43,977 nt of DNA from Tistrella bauzanensis (GCF_014636235.1 NZ_BMDZ01000048.1:1-43977); one strand, 5' to 3'; shown: positions 31,411 to 43,684, numbered from the stretch's first letter. Translations and numbers: made by a program. The notes: generated from the sequence alone by a model not told the origin.

Positions 31411-32690
31411 GCGGCATCGCCTCCGCCAGCCGATACCGGAAAGCCATGGCGGGGATCACGCGGCACGCCTGCCCGCACCACCCCGATGCACGGGTTGAAG
31501 CCGGCCATATACGACAGGGCGGCCGGCGCCTCGATCCGCCACAACGCCAGATCGGCCCGCATGCCCTCGCGGATCTGGCCCCGATCGGCCAGCCCCAGCG
31601 CCCGGGCCGCAACCCGTGTCACGCCGGCCAGCGCCTCTTCAGGCGTCAGGCGGAACAGGGTGCAGGCCATGTTCAGCATCAGCAGCAACGACGTCACCGG
31701 CGAGGTGCCGGGATTGCAGTCGGTGGAAATCGCGATCGGCACCCCGGCGGCGCGCAGGGCCGCGATCGGCGGCAATTGCGTCTCCCGCAGCATATAGAAC
31801 GCGCCCGGCAGCAGCACCGCCACCGTTCCGGCCGCGGCCATCGCGGCGATGCCGTCGTCGTCGACATATTCCAGATGATCGGCCGAGAGGGCGCCGAAGC
31901 CGGCGGCCAGCATCGCGCCCTTCTGGTCGCTCAACTGTTCGGCATGCAGCTTCACCGGCAGGCCGTGGCGGCGGGCGGCTTCGAACACCCGCCGGGTCTG
32001 ACCGGCGGTGAAGCCGATCCGCTCGCAGAACGCATCCACCGCATCGGCGAGCCCCGCCGCCACCGCCGCCGGGATCATCTCGTCACAGACCAGATCGACA
32101 TAGGCCTCGGCATCATCGGCGAATTCAGGCGGCAGCGCATGCGCGCCCAGCAGAGTTGTGCGCACATCCACCGGCCGCATCCGCCCCAGTCGGCGCGCGG
32201 TGCGCAGCATCCTCAATTCGGTGTCGGTTTCAAGGCCATAGCCCGATTTGACTTCAATCGTGGTCACGCCCTCGGCCAGCAGCGCATCCAGACGGGGCAA
32301 GGCCATCGCCGCCAGTCGATCCTCGTCCGCACCACGCGTGGCAGTGACGGTCGACAGGATGCCGCCGCCGGCACGGGCGATGTCTTCATAGGAGGCACCG
32401 TTCAGCCGTGCCTCGAATTCCAACGCCCGGCTGCCGCCATAGACCAGATGGGTGTGGCAATCGATCAGCCCGGGCGTCATCCAGGCGCCCCGACCATCGA
32501 TCACCTCCGCCGCCAGCCGTGCCGGCAGGTCGGGCAGATCGTGCATGGCGCCGACCCAGGCGATCCGGTCGCCCAGGACCGCCACGGCGGCATCACCGAT
32601 CGCGCCATAGGCGCCCCCCGCCGCATCGTCGACCATGGTGGCCGCATGGATGTTGACCCAGATGCGGTCCCAGCGCGGGCTGTCGGTCAT
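31407..32690 (-). CDS. hutI: imidazolonepropionase
   Basis: A 427-residue metal-dependent amidohydrolase that opens imidazolonepropionate to N-formimino-glutamate, the third step of histidine degradation. The metal-binding HTH is in [10 protein letters not shown] (about 76-83), further ligands are in [10 protein letters not shown] and [10 protein letters not shown], and the catalytic Asp is in [31 protein letters not shown] is the substrate-binding signature of HutI. The ATG at 32690 has GGAGAGG just upstream; an ATG 24 bases earlier is less likely. Confidence 0.95.
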   Translation of the reverse strand: MTDSPRWDRIWVNIHAATMVDDAAGGAYGAIGDAAVAVLGDRIAWVGAMHDLPDLPARLAAEVIDGRGAWMTPGLIDCHTHLVYGGSRALEFEARLNGASYEDIARAGGGILSTVTATRGADEDRLAAMALPRLDALLAEGVTTIEVKSGYGLETDTELRMLRTARRLGRMRPVDVRTTLLGAHALPPEFADDAEAYVDLVCDEMIPAAVAAGLADAVDAFCERIGFTAGQTRRVFEAARRHGLPVKLHAEQLSDQKGAMLAAGFGALSADHLEYVDDDGIAAMAAAGTVAVLLPGAFYMLRETQLPPIAALRAAGVPIAISTDCNPGTSPVTSLLLMLNMACTLFRLTPEEALAGVTRVAARALGLADRGQIREGMRADLALWRIEAPAALSYMAGFNPCIGVVRAGVPRDPRHGFPVSAGGGDAA

Positions 32691-32738
32691 GGTGCCTCTC
32701 CGTGGTGCAGACATATCGGAACGAGCCGGTTTGTGGGA

Positions 32739-32767
32739 ACAATCTTGCCAGCCTTGTCTAAGATTGT
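32739..32767. promoter_or_regulatory. probable HutC operator in the divergent hut promoter
   Basis: ACAATCTT, thirteen bases, AAGATTGT is a perfect 8-bp inverted repeat. It overlaps a plausible promoter for hutF (TTGCCA at 32745-32750, TATAGG at 32767-32772, 16-base spacer). CTTGTCTA is also repeated directly at 32753-32760 and 32773-32780, two helix turns apart. HutC repressors bind palindromes rich in TTGTAT/ATACAA half-sites, and TTGTAT occurs here at 32764-32769. The exact bound bases are inferred. Confidence 0.6.
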
Positions 32768-32802
32768 ATAGGCTTGTCTATGGCAAACTCGGAGCGAGGC
32801 CG

Positions 32803-34172
32803 ATGCGCAGATTGTTCCTGAAACACGCCTTGCTGCCCGATGGCTGGGCGCATGACGTTTCCCTCACCATCGATGGCCGTGGCCGGATCGCCGCCATCGG
32901 CACCGGCGATGCCGCGGCTGCGGCCGGCGCTGATCTGGTGCTGACCGGCCATGCCGTGCCGGGCATGCCTGACCTGCATGGCCATGCCCATCAACGCGCC
33001 ATCGCCGGCTTCGGCGAACGCGCCGGCCGCGATGGAGGCGACAGTTTCTGGAGCTGGCGCAGCGCCATGTATGCGGCGCTGGATCGTATGACGCCCGATG
33101 ATTTCCAGGCGGTGGCCAGCCAGCTTTATGTCGAGATGCTGAAGGCCGGGTTCACCGCGATCGGCGAGTTCCATTACCTGCATCACGACATCGACGGCCG
33201 GCCCTATGCCGATCCGGCGGAGATGAGCCTGCGGGCGATCGCCGCCGCCCGTGAGACCGGCATCGCCCTGGCCATGCTGCCGGTGCTGTATGCGGCCGGT
33301 GGCTTTGCCGGCAAGCCCCCCGGTCATGGTCAGCGTCGCTTCATTCTCGACAGCGACCGGTTCCTGGCACTGGTGTCGCGGCTCGACGCCCTTGCATCAG
33401 GCGATGACGATCTGGTCGTCGGCATCGCGCCGCATTCGCTGCGCGCGGTGCCGGCCGATCTGCTGGCGCGGGTGCTGGCGACACGACCGCAGGGCCCGGT
33501 TCATATCCATATCGCCGAACAGCCACAGGAGGTGGCGGATTGTCTGGCCGCGACCGGCCGACGGCCGGTCGATGTCCTGTTCGATCAGGCGGGTGTCGAT
33601 GAGCGCTGGTGCCTGGTTCACGCCACCCATATCACCGATGCCGAACGTGGCCGGATCGTGGCCAGCGGCGCCGTTGCCGGGCTGTGCCCGACCACCGAGG
33701 CCAATCTGGGCGACGGCCTGTTCCCGGCCGAAGCCTTCATGGCCGAGGGCGGCCGGATCGGCATCGGATCGGACAGCCACATCTCGGTCAGCCCGGTTGA
33801 AGAACTCCGGCTGCTGGAATATGGCCAGCGCCTGATCAGCGGTCGGCGCACCGTTCTGGCCGGCGGCCCCGGCCGCGCCACCGGACAGCACCTGCATACG
33901 GCCGCAGCCCGGGGCGGCGCGCAGGCGCTGGGGCTGGATGCGGGCGCCATCGCCATCGGCCTGCGCGCCGATATCGTGGTGCTCGACGCCGATGATCCGC
34001 TGATGGTCGCCCGCCGTGGCGACGGCATTCTCGATGGCTGGATCTTCGCCGGCAACCGGCCGCTGGTCCGCGACGTCCTGGTTGGCGGCCGGCAGGTTGT
34101 CGCCAATGGTCGTCATGCCCACGAAGACCTCATCGCCCGCCGCTTTCGGGCCACGCTGGAAAGGCTGCACGC

Positions 34173-34176
<4 letters not shown>
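32803..34176 (+). CDS. hutF: formimidoylglutamate deiminase
   Basis: A 457-residue amidohydrolase that converts N-formimino-L-glutamate to N-formyl-L-glutamate and ammonia. Metal ligands are in [14 protein letters not shown] (about 58-71), and the HutF-specific [12 protein letters not shown] follows. Later ligands are in [39 protein letters not shown] and [25 protein letters not shown], all typical of HutF. The ATG at 32803 has GGAG eight bases upstream. With hutG it gives the five-step route used by many pseudomonads and alphaproteobacteria. Confidence 0.95.
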
Positions 34177-35729
<1,553 letters not shown>

Positions 35730-35733
35730 CCCG

Positions 35734-36567
35734 ATGACCTCCACACCAACCGACCCTGCCCCTGCCACGGCCTCGGACCCGGTGTTCACGCTCCATCGCG
35801 GCGGGTCGCCGCTGGTGATCAGCATGCCCCATTGCGGCACGGACCTGCTGCCGGGCATGGCCGCACGGCTGACCGACGCGGCACGCGCCCTGCCCGACAC
35901 CGACTGGCATATCCCGTTGCTCTACGATTTCGCGCAGCGTTTCGACGCCACGATCATTGCCGCCCGACTGTCGCGCTATGTGATCGACCTCAACCGGCCG
36001 TCCTCGGGCGAAAGCCTGTATCCGGGGCAGGCGACCACCGGGCTCTGCCCGACGACGCTGTTCGATGGCGGCCCGCTCTATCATGCGGGCGACGAACCGG
36101 ATGATGCCGAAATCGCCGGTCGCGTCGCCACCTGCTGGCAGCCCTATCATGACGCCCTCTCAGCCGAACTGGCACGGGTGCGCGAAACCCATGGTCACGC
36201 CCTGCTCTGGGACGCGCATTCGATCCGCGGCACCGTGCCCCGGCTGTTCGATGGGCGGCTGCCCGACCTCAATCTCGGCACCGCCCGCGGCACCAGCGTG
36301 GATCCGGCGCGACGCGCACGGGTCGCCGCGGCTCTCGACGCCGCGGCCGGTGCCGCGGGCTTCACCGCCGTCACCGACGGCCGTTTCGTCGGCGGCCATA
36401 TCACCCGCCATTACGGCCGCCCGGCCGAGGGCGTCGAGGCCGTGCAGATGGAACTGGTCCAGGCCACCTATATGGATGAAGACGGCCCGCCCTTCAGCTT
36501 CCGCCCCGACCGCGCCGCCCGCATCCGGCCGGTGCTCGATGCGGTGATGGCGGCGTTTCAGGACTGA
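35734..36567 (+). CDS. hutG: N-formylglutamate deformylase
   Basis: A 277-residue zinc hydrolase that releases formate and glutamate from N-formylglutamate, the last step of the pathway. It shows VISMPHCGTDLLPGM with the first His ligand, DTDWHIPLLYDFA, RYVIDLNRPSSGESLYPGQ, WDAHSIRGTVPRLFDG and GGHITRHYGRPAEGVEAVQMEL, all matching the FGase family. The ATG at 35734 is chosen because GGAG lies nine bases upstream; a start inside hutH is less likely. Confidence 0.94.
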   Translation: MTSTPTDPAPATASDPVFTLHRGGSPLVISMPHCGTDLLPGMAARLTDAARALPDTDWHIPLLYDFAQRFDATIIAARLSRYVIDLNRPSSGESLYPGQATTGLCPTTLFDGGPLYHAGDEPDDAEIAGRVATCWQPYHDALSAELARVRETHGHALLWDAHSIRGTVPRLFDGRLPDLNLGTARGTSVDPARRARVAAALDAAAGAAGFTAVTDGRFVGGHITRHYGRPAEGVEAVQMELVQATYMDEDGPPFSFRPDRAARIRPVLDAVMAAFQD

Positions 36568-36593
36568 CGAACCGGCGGGTCATCGCCGGCGCC

Positions 36594-37970
36594 TCAAGCC
36601 TCCATCGTCCAGGGCAGGATCACCACCACCGCCAACCCGCCCTCCGGCCGGTTGCGGGCGGTGATGCTGCCGCCATGGGCCTCGATCGTCCGCCGGGCGA
36701 TGGCAAGTCCCAGGCCATAGCCCTGCCCCGACAGGCCGGCCCCGGCAGCAGCCGTGCCGTCGACACCGCGCACGAACGGATCGAACATGGTGGCCAGCAG
36801 TTCCGGCGCCACGCCGGGGCCGCTGTCGGCCACGGTCAGAACATGGCAGCGGCTGGCGTCATCGACCCCCACGGTCACCAGCACGGTGCCACCTGGCGGC
36901 GAGAAACGCAGGGCGTTGCGGATGACGTTCTCGATCGCCCGGCGCAGCAGTTCGGCGCTGCCCTTCACGATCATGCCGGTGGCCGACAGCGTGGCGGCAG
37001 GCGTGATCCGGCTTTCCACGGTCACGGCCAGCGGCCCGGCTTCGAAGCGCGCATCACCGGTGACCGATGCGACCAGGCCATGCAGGTCGACATAATCCTC
37101 ATGGCGCGGCATGTCGCTTTCCACCCGTGACAGAGTGAGCAACTCGCCGACCATGGCATTCAACCGGGCGGTTTCCAGATCCAGCCGGGCCAGCGTGCTG
37201 TCGATCCTTGCCGGGGATTGCCGCACCAGCCCCACCGCCATCTGAAGCCGGGCCAGTGGTGATCGCAGCTCATGCGACACGTCGTGCAGCAGCCGGTCGC
37301 GTGCCGACACGGTCTGTTGAAGACGCGCCGCCATGACATCGAAATCGCGGGCCAGATCGGCCAGTTCATCACGTCGGCGCCCCATGGATGCGCCCAGCCG
37401 CACACTCAGTTCGCCCCGCGCCAGCCGCTCGAACCCGTCGCGCAGGCGCAGGATCGGCCGGGTCAGATACCAGGCCAGCACCGCGCTGAACAACAGCCCG
37501 CCGGCAGCCCCCATCAGCATGACATCGGGCGGGATATGCAGAGGGCCGCGATCCGGCGGACGCGGTATGAAGTCGATCATCCGACGCGAGAGGCGCCAGA
37601 TCGCGCCATCAGCCGCCACGACATCAAGCGTGGCCACGTCACGCCCGACCTGCATCGAGGTTCGCGGCATAGTGCCCGGCGCGGGCGATGTCACGGTCAG
37701 CGCGGCCCGTGTCGCAGCAGGCTGGGTGGCCAGCCAGTCGTCGAAGGCAGGCAGACCGCCCTGGCGCAGCATCATCGCCGCCGTCGCGAACTCACCGGGA
37801 ATGATCCGCGTGGTATAAAGATCCCGCACCGGGCGCGGCGGCTCGCCATAGAGCATCACCAGAAGCCACAACGCCTCGACCATCAGAAAGAAGGTGATGG
37901 CGAAGCCCGACAGGATCTTCCAGAACAGACGCCCGCGCATTGCCGACAATCCCGCCGTAACCCTGTTCAT
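36594..37970 (-). CDS. CpxA-like membrane sensor histidine kinase
   Basis: A 458-residue kinase with membrane helices at about 15-40 and 148-170, a periplasmic sensor of about 105 residues between them and a HAMP segment (ILRLRDGFERLARGELSVR). The HisKA box is LLHDVSHELRSPLARLQMAVGLV (His near 232), and the ATPase has NVIRNALRFSPPGG, ADSGPGVAPELL and GQGYGLGLAIARR. All boxes are intact. The ATG at 37970 follows the end of the response regulator reading frame by five bases, with AGGA nine bases upstream. The group resembles CpxA, RstB and PfeS kinases, which sense envelope or metal stress. Confidence 0.9.
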   Translation of the reverse strand: MNRVTAGLSAMRGRLFWKILSGFAITFFLMVEALWLLVMLYGEPPRPVRDLYTTRIIPGEFATAAMMLRQGGLPAFDDWLATQPAATRAALTVTSPAPGTMPRTSMQVGRDVATLDVVAADGAIWRLSRRMIDFIPRPPDRGPLHIPPDVMLMGAAGGLLFSAVLAWYLTRPILRLRDGFERLARGELSVRLGASMGRRRDELADLARDFDVMAARLQQTVSARDRLLHDVSHELRSPLARLQMAVGLVRQSPARIDSTLARLDLETARLNAMVGELLTLSRVESDMPRHEDYVDLHGLVASVTGDARFEAGPLAVTVESRITPAATLSATGMIVKGSAELLRRAIENVIRNALRFSPPGGTVLVTVGVDDASRCHVLTVADSGPGVAPELLATMFDPFVRGVDGTAAAGAGLSGQGYGLGLAIARRTIEAHGGSITARNRPEGGLAVVVILPWTMEA

Positions 37971-37975
37971 GGCGG

Positions 37976-38664
37976 TCAATCCTGCCGCACGCGATAGCCG
38001 ATGCCGCGCACGGTTTCGAACAGGGTGTCGTCGGCGCCATAATCCTGAAGCTTGCGGCGCAGATGGCTCATATGCACATCCAGGCTGCGGTCATAGGGTT
38101 CGTGCGGCCATCCAGAACCTCGCGCGACAATTCATCCTTCGATATCACCCGGGTGCCGGCGCGCAACAGCCGCTCCAGCAGGTTGAACTCGGTCACCGTC
38201 AGTTCGGCATCCTGGCCGTCGATGGTCACCCGGCGGTCATCGGGCTCCAGCCGGATGCCGGCCAGGACCAGCACCGACGGGCTGATCATCGACGCGGCAT
38301 CCGTGCGCCTGAGCACCGCGCGGAGTCGGGCCACCAGTTCCCGCGGATAACAGGGCTTGGCCACATAGTCGTCGGCCCCCAGTTCCAGCCCGACCACCCG
38401 GTCGACATTGTCGCCGCGCGCGGTCAGCATGATCACCGGCACCCGGCTGGCATGGGGGATCCGGCGCAGCACGTCGAGCCCACCGATCCGTGGCAGCATG
38501 ATATCCAGGATCACCGCCGCGAAGCTGCCGCCCAGCGCCGCGGCCACCCCCGCCTCGCCGGTCAGCATCACGGTGGTCTCGAACCCCTCGGCGGCGAGGT
38601 ATTCAGTCAGCATCGCGCCAAGCTCGGCATCGTCATCGATCATCAGGATAGGCACGGCCGGCAT
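37976..38664 (-). pseudogene. OmpR-family response regulator split by a single-base frameshift
   Basis: The gene starts at 38664 (MPAVPILMIDDDAELGAML). The receiver domain is normal, with the phosphoacceptor in ILDIMLPRIGG and the lysine in VAKPCYP. The winged helix runs normally to SKDELSREVLDGR, then the frame ends quickly at 38068 with TNPMTAAWMCI. In the next frame the missing C-terminal half is intact (HEPYDRSLDVHMSHLRRKLQ, then ETVRGIGYRVRQD) to a stop at 37976, five bases before the kinase gene. Adding one base near 38099-38112 restores a full family protein. The break removes the DNA-recognition helix. A sequencing error is possible, but the site is not a homopolymer. Confidence 0.88.
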
Positions 38665-38739
38665 CTGGTCCTCGCATCAGGCATCTCGGAGGCCACGATA
38701 TACACGGGCAGCCGGCCGCGTCACCGCGCACGCGTCGGG

Positions 38740-38756
38740 TTTACGCAGGTTTTACG
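38740..38756. promoter_or_regulatory. Cpx-box-like direct repeat upstream of the efflux operon
   Basis: TTTACG occurs at 38740-38745 and again at 38751-38756, an 11-bp period. On the minus strand it reads GTAAA, six bases, GTAAA, close to the CpxR box (GTAAA-N5-GTAAA). It sits in the gap between the divergent response regulator and macA-like genes, about 85-100 bases before the macA-like start, where an OmpR-family regulator would activate efflux and its own operon. Confidence 0.5.
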
Positions 38757-38838
38757 TATCAGATGCACAGCCATTACCCCACACCTCCCGGAGTATGGGT
38801 ATGCTGTGCCGCCGATCAATGAAGCGAGCGCGTTCAAC

Positions 38839-40083
38839 GTGTCGACATCCTCCCCTGGTTCCAGACCGGTTTCACGGCGCCTGCGCGCCTTCCGTCTTCC
38901 GGTCATCCTGCTTCTTCTTGCCGCCGCCGGCTATGGCGCCTGGGTCTATGCATTCCCCGAGGCGCCCCCCGCCCCGCCGCCGACGGTGCAGGTCCGGGTC
39001 GCCGATCTTGAAGACACCGTTCTGGCCAATGGCACGCTGGAAGCCGCCAATCTGGTCAGCGTCGGCGCCCAGGCCTCCGGCCAGATCAAGACGCTGGCCG
39101 TGGATGTCGGCGATGAGGTCACCGAAGGCCAGTTGATCGCCGAGATCGACTCACTGACCCAGCAGAACGCCCTGCGCAATGCCGAAGCTGCCCTTGCCAA
39201 TGTCCGTGCCCAGCATGTCGCCAAGCGCGCCTCGCTGAAACAGGCGGAACTGGCGCTGAAACGCGAACGCGCCCTGATGGCCGGCAATGCCGGCGCCCGC
39301 GCCGATCTTGAGGTTGCCGAGGCCACCGTCGCCACCACCCGCGCCGAGCTCGCGGCATTGGAAGCCCAGATCGCCCAGGCCGAAATCACCGCCGACACCG
39401 CCAAGGTCGATCTGGGCTATACCCGGATCACCGCGCCGATCAGCGGCACCGTCGTGGCGGTGATTGTGAAGGAGGGCCAGACCGTCAATGCCAATCAGAC
39501 CACGCCGACCATCGTGAAACTGGCGCAGCTCGACACCATGACCGTCACCGCCGAGGTGTCGGAGGCCGATGTCGTGCGGGTCAAGCCGGGCCAGCCGGTC
39601 TATTTCACCATTCTGGGTGAGCCGGACAACCGCTATGAGGCGGAACTGCGCACGGTCTATCCCGCCCCTCCATCGATCGAGACCGAGACCAGCAGCAGTT
39701 CATCCTCCAGCAGCAGTTCGTCATCATCCAGCAGCAGCACCGCGATCTATTACGACGCCCTGTTCGATGTGCCCAACCCCGACCACAAGCTGCGCATCTC
39801 GATGACCGCCCAGGTCTCGATCGTGATCAGCCGGGCGCCGGCTTCGCTGGTCATCCCGTCATCGGCGCTGGGCACTCCAGCCGCGGATGGCAGCTATAAC
39901 GTCCAGGTGGTCGACAGCGATGGCGGCATCGCGCTGCGCCGGGTGACGATCGGCATCGACAACAACGTTCAGGCCCAGGTGCTGACCGGATTGGAGGCCG
40001 GCGAGCGGATCGTTGCCGCCAACACCGCGACCCTGGGCACCAATATGCAGATGCGCCAGCGGCGCGGACCGATGGGGTTCTGA
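38839..40083 (+). CDS. MacA-like periplasmic adaptor of a tripartite efflux pump
   Basis: A 414-residue membrane fusion protein with one N-terminal anchor ([20 protein letters not shown]), a lipoyl-like domain ([21 protein letters not shown]), a coiled coil at about 110-180 and beta-barrel domains including [16 protein letters not shown]. It is MacA-like in length and order. The start is a GTG; another GTG at 38806 (GGAG 12 bases upstream) is possible, and no in-frame ATG exists nearby. A run of 16 serines at about 285-300 lies in the loop before [25 protein letters not shown]. It joins the MacB-like transporter to the NodT-type outer membrane channel encoded next. Confidence 0.88.
   Translation: MSTSSPGSRPVSRRLRAFRLPVILLLLAAAGYGAWVYAFPEAPPAPPPTVQVRVADLEDTVLANGTLEAANLVSVGAQASGQIKTLAVDVGDEVTEGQLIAEIDSLTQQNALRNAEAALANVRAQHVAKRASLKQAELALKRERALMAGNAGARADLEVAEATVATTRAELAALEAQIAQAEITADTAKVDLGYTRITAPISGTVVAVIVKEGQTVNANQTTPTIVKLAQLDTMTVTAEVSEADVVRVKPGQPVYFTILGEPDNRYEAELRTVYPAPPSIETETSSSSSSSSSSSSSSSSTAIYYDALFDVPNPDHKLRISMTAQVSIVISRAPASLVIPSSALGTPAADGSYNVQVVDSDGGIALRRVTIGIDNNVQAQVLTGLEAGERIVAANTATLGTNMQMRQRRGPMGF
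39691..39738. repeat. tract of 16 serine codons inside the MacA-like gene
   Basis: Sixteen consecutive serine codons use a mixture of AGC, AGT, TCA, TCC and TCG, with AGCAGCAGTTC occurring twice. The mixed codons argue that the serine run is kept at the protein level and is not a fresh triplet slippage. Confidence 0.97.
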
Positions 40084-40087
40084 GCCC

Positions 40088-42064
40088 GTGACCAATCTCA
40101 TGCCCCAGGGCGGACTCGGCACCGCGACGGGTCCGCAACCCCTGCTCTCCATCCGGGGCCTGCGTCGGGAATTCCCGGCCGGCGACCGCATGGTCGCCGT
40201 GCTTCAGGATATCGACCTGACCATCCAGGCCGGCGAGATGGTGGCGATCATCGGCGCCTCGGGGTCGGGCAAATCGACCCTGATGAACATTCTGGGCTGC
40301 CTGGACCGACCCAGCGCCGGCGCCTACCGCATCGCCGGTCGCGACACCCGCGAGCTTGAGGCCGACGATCTGGCCGAACTGCGCCGCGAGCATTTCGGCT
40401 TCATCTTCCAGCGCTATCACCTGCTGTCGACCCTGACCGCGCTCGACAATGTCGAAATCCCGGCGGTCTATGCCGGCCGCGACCGCCGGTCGCGCCGCGA
40501 ACGGGCGGCAGATCTGTTGACCCGGCTGGGGCTGGCCGATCGCATGAACCACAGACCCGGCCAGTTGTCGGGCGGCCAGCAGCAGCGGGTCAGTGTCGCC
40601 CGCGCGCTGATGAATGGCGGCCGCGTGATCCTGGCCGACGAACCCACCGGCGCGCTCGACAGCCGCAGCGGCGAAGAGATGCTGAACCTGCTGGGCGAGT
40701 TGCACCAGCAGGGCCACACCATCATCATCGTCACCCACGACCCCAAGGTCGCCGCGGTGGCCGACCGGGTGATCGAGATCAGCGACGGCCGGATCATCGC
40801 CGACACCCGCAAGCCCGACCTTCCCCCGGCAACCGCGCGGCCGCTGCCGGCGGCGCAGCCGAAGGGGCTGGGGCTGGGGCGCCATGTCGAAGCCTTCCGC
40901 ATGGCGGTCAGGGCGATGATCGCGCACAAGCTGCGCACCTTCCTGACCATGCTGGGCATCATCATCGGCATTGCCTCGGTGGTGTCGGTGGTGGCGCTGG
41001 GCGCCGGATCGCAGCAGCAGATTCTGGAAAGCATCTCGTCGATCGGCACCAACACCATCGACGTCATGCCGGGGGAGAGCTTCGGCGACACCCGTGCCGG
41101 CCGTGTGCGGACATTGGTGCCATCCGATGCCGAGGCCCTGGCCGGCCAGCCCTATGTCGACAGCGTGACGCCGCAGGTGTCGAGCAGCGCCACGCTGCGC
41201 TATCGCAATATCTCGATCACCGCCCAGGTGGTGGGTGTGGGCCCGCAATTCTTCCGGGTGCGCGGCCACACCATGGCTGCCGGTCAGCCCTTCGACGATG
41301 CCAGCATCGAACGCCGCAGCCAGGAGGTGGTGATCGACAGCAACACCCGCGATCAGTTGTTCCCCCATGGCGGCGATCCCGTCGGGCAGGTGATCTTTCT
41401 GGGCGACGTGCCGGCGCGGATCATCGGGGTCACCGAGCCGCAGGAAAATTCCTTCGGCGGCTCGGACTCGCTGAACGTCTGGATCCCCTATACGACGGCG
41501 ATGAGCCGGGTGCTGGGACAGTCTTATCTGCAACGCATCACCGTGCGCGTGGCCGACGACTATGCGACCGATGTGGCCGAGCGCAACATCCAGGCTCTGC
41601 TGACCCGTCGCCACGGGGTCCGGGACTTTTTTATGATGAACACCGACACGATCCGCCAGACCATCGAGAGCACCACACAGACCATGACCCTGCTGGTCTC
41701 GATGATCGCGCTGATTTCACTGATCGTGGGCGGTATCGGGGTGATGAACATCATGCTGGTCTCGGTGACCGAACGCACCCGCGAGATCGGCGTGCGCATG
41801 GCCGTGGGCGCGCGCCAGGGCGACATCCTGCTGCAATTCCTGATCGAGGCCGTGCTGGTCTGCCTGCTGGGCGGCGCGCTCGGCGTCGGCCTTGCCTATG
41901 GCATCGGGGCCATTCTGGCCGGCAGCGGTGTCGCCATGGTCTATTCCACAGCCTCGATCGTCGCCGCCTTCGCCTGCTCCACGCTGATCGGCGTCGCCTT
42001 CGGCTTCCTGCCTGCCCGCAGCGCCGCACGCCTCGACCCGGTCGACGCGCTGGCGCGGGAATGA
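40088..42064 (+). CDS. macB: MacB-like ABC transporter (ATPase plus permease)
   Basis: A 658-residue fused ABC transporter that drives export through MacA and an outer membrane channel. The ATPase half shows Walker [10 protein letters not shown] (about 56-64), [15 protein letters not shown] (about 160), Walker [14 protein letters not shown] and the His switch IIVTHDPK. The membrane half has a helix at about 285, a large periplasmic MacB_PCD domain ([23 protein letters not shown] onward) and three more helices including [19 protein letters not shown]. The GTG at 40088 follows the upstream stop by four bases; an ATG at 40100 is possible. Substrates may be macrolides, lipopeptides, siderophores or other small molecules. 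Confidence 0.94.
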   Translation: MTNLMPQGGLGTATGPQPLLSIRGLRREFPAGDRMVAVLQDIDLTIQAGEMVAIIGASGSGKSTLMNILGCLDRPSAGAYRIAGRDTRELEADDLAELRREHFGFIFQRYHLLSTLTALDNVEIPAVYAGRDRRSRRERAADLLTRLGLADRMNHRPGQLSGGQQQRVSVARALMNGGRVILADEPTGALDSRSGEEMLNLLGELHQQGHTIIIVTHDPKVAAVADRVIEISDGRIIADTRKPDLPPATARPLPAAQPKGLGLGRHVEAFRMAVRAMIAHKLRTFLTMLGIIIGIASVVSVVALGAGSQQQILESISSIGTNTIDVMPGESFGDTRAGRVRTLVPSDAEALAGQPYVDSVTPQVSSSATLRYRNISITAQVVGVGPQFFRVRGHTMAAGQPFDDASIERRSQEVVIDSNTRDQLFPHGGDPVGQVIFLGDVPARIIGVTEPQENSFGGSDSLNVWIPYTTAMSRVLGQSYLQRITVRVADDYATDVAERNIQALLTRRHGVRDFFMMNTDTIRQTIESTTQTMTLLVSMIALISLIVGGIGVMNIMLVSVTERTREIGVRMAVGARQGDILLQFLIEAVLVCLLGGALGVGLAYGIGAILAGSGVAMVYSTASIVAAFACSTLIGVAFGFLPARSAARLDPVDALARE

Positions 42065-43509
42065 CCATGGACAGGACCATCACGACCATGGACGGAAACA
42101 TGACCACGCGGCACTTCCGGTCGTTTCTTGCGGTGCTGCTCGCCACCACGCTTGCCGGCTGCGGCGGGCTGATCGACACCGATTATGCCCGCCCCGCCGT
42201 CACCGTGCCGACGCACTGGGCGCAGGGCCAACCGGCCACCGGCGCCGCCCCCACGATCGATGCTGCCGCGGTCAGCGCAGATGGCTGGTGGCGGGTCTTC
42301 GATGATCCGGCGCTGGATGCCCTGGTCACTCAGGCATTGGCCCGCAACAACGACCTGGCCGCCGCGGCAATCCGCGTGCGCCGGGCACAGTTGCAGGCGG
42401 GTCTGGCCGAGGATGATCTTCTGCCGCAGTTCGGCTCCAGCAGCTCGGTCGCCCGCGATCGGCGGTTCGGCTCCGACACCAGTGCGACCAGCTATTCAAC
42501 CGACCTCACCGTTTCCTATGAACTCGACCTCTGGGGCCGCCTGGGCCGCACCTTCGACGCAGCACGGTTCGAGGCGCTTGCAACCGAACAGGACCGCGAG
42601 GCCACCGCCCTCACCCTCACCGGCACCACCGCCGATCTCTACTGGACCCATGTCTATCTGACCCAGCGTCTGGCGCTGGCCGATGCCAGCCTCGCCTATG
42701 CCCGACGCATTGCCGACATCGTCGACGTGCGCTATCGCGCCGGTGCCGTGTCGGAACTGGATGTCTATGAGGCCCGTCAGACCATCGAGAGCCAGGAAGC
42801 CGCAAGGCTGCTGATCATCCAGCAGCAGGTCGAGACCGACAACGCCCTGTCGATCCTGTTCGACGGCCCGCCGGCGCCGGTCGATCTGGCCCGCGACCGA
42901 CTGCCAGACGGCGCCCTGCCCGCGATTCCGGCCGGGCTGCCGGCCGCGGTGCTGGCCCGCCGGCCCGATATCAAGGCCGCCGAACTGCGGCTGCGCAGCA
43001 ACCTTGCCGATATCGACGCCACCCGCGCCAGCTATCTGCCGACCCTGTCGCTGACCGGCAGTGTCGGCGGCAGCAGCGTCGCGTTGCGCGACCTGCTGGC
43101 CAATCCGGTGGCCAGTCTGGGCCTGGACCTCGCTCTACCGTTCCTGAACTGGAACGAACGCGATCTCAACATCCGGGTCTCCGAGGCTGTGTTCGAGGAA
43201 TCGGTCACCAATTTCCGCCAGACCCTGTATGCGGCCTTCGCCGACACCGAAAATGCACTCTCGGCACGCGAACAGCGTGCCGCGCGCGCCGTCCGCCTGC
43301 AGGCGGCTCTCGAAGCCGCACGTGCGGCGGAAGCGATCTATGAAACCCGCTATCGCACCGGTGCCGTGACGCTTCAAGTCTGGCTGGATGCCCAGGAAAC
43401 CCGCCGCACGGCCGAACTCAACCTGCTTGAGAACCGGCTTGAGGAACTGCGTGCGATGATCACGCTCTATCAGGCGCTGGGCGGGTCGGCCGCACCGGTC
43501 GCACCATAA
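42061..43509 (+). CDS. NodT-family outer membrane efflux lipoprotein
   Basis: A 482-residue outer membrane factor of the TolC/NodT type. A lipoprotein signal ends LAGC with the cysteine at 34. The mature part begins with [15 protein letters not shown] and [24 protein letters not shown], the usual start of the family. Two OEP repeats follow, with [21 protein letters not shown] in the first and [39 protein letters not shown] in the second. The ATG overlaps the macB-like stop by four bases; ATGs at 42088 or 42100 would give a shorter signal and are equally plausible. It completes the tripartite pump. Confidence 0.92.
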   Translation: MTMDRTITTMDGNMTTRHFRSFLAVLLATTLAGCGGLIDTDYARPAVTVPTHWAQGQPATGAAPTIDAAAVSADGWWRVFDDPALDALVTQALARNNDLAAAAIRVRRAQLQAGLAEDDLLPQFGSSSSVARDRRFGSDTSATSYSTDLTVSYELDLWGRLGRTFDAARFEALATEQDREATALTLTGTTADLYWTHVYLTQRLALADASLAYARRIADIVDVRYRAGAVSELDVYEARQTIESQEAARLLIIQQQVETDNALSILFDGPPAPVDLARDRLPDGALPAIPAGLPAAVLARRPDIKAAELRLRSNLADIDATRASYLPTLSLTGSVGGSSVALRDLLANPVASLGLDLALPFLNWNERDLNIRVSEAVFEESVTNFRQTLYAAFADTENALSAREQRAARAVRLQAALEAARAAEAIYETRYRTGAVTLQVWLDAQETRRTAELNLLENRLEELRAMITLYQALGGSAAPVAP

Positions 43510-43684
43510 CCTCAGATAGTTCTTCAAACGGACACAAACCAAGGTTACCATATGGCTATCTGGCACCACCATCATGCCGGATGAGCGTCAGATCGCTCTG
43601 TGCCCGCAATTCTTCCGCACCCCGGGGCCATGACGAACACGTCTCGTTTCTTGATGGCAACATCATCTGTCGAGGCATATCTCC
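43510..43684. promoter_or_regulatory. gap before the RTX gene
   Basis: A 175-base, less GC-rich gap. A 7-bp inverted pair, CAGATAG (43513-43519) and CTATCTG (43556-43562), spans an A-rich stretch and could be a terminator for the efflux operon or an operator for the RTX gene. No firm promoter was picked. Confidence 0.3.

Noticed and set aside
36568-36593. Small gene or terminator between hutG and the kinase gene
   Set aside because: The gap is only 26 bases between two convergent stops and contains no clear hairpin.
37894-38838. A 315-codon N-terminal extension of the MacA-like gene
   Set aside because: It runs antisense through the response regulator gene and contains no membrane-fusion features; the adaptor begins at a GTG near 38839.
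39851-41614. A 587-residue open frame on the minus strand
   Set aside because: It is antisense to the MacB-like gene, whose ATPase motifs are all intact; composition is His/Arg/Gln-rich, typical of a shadow frame.
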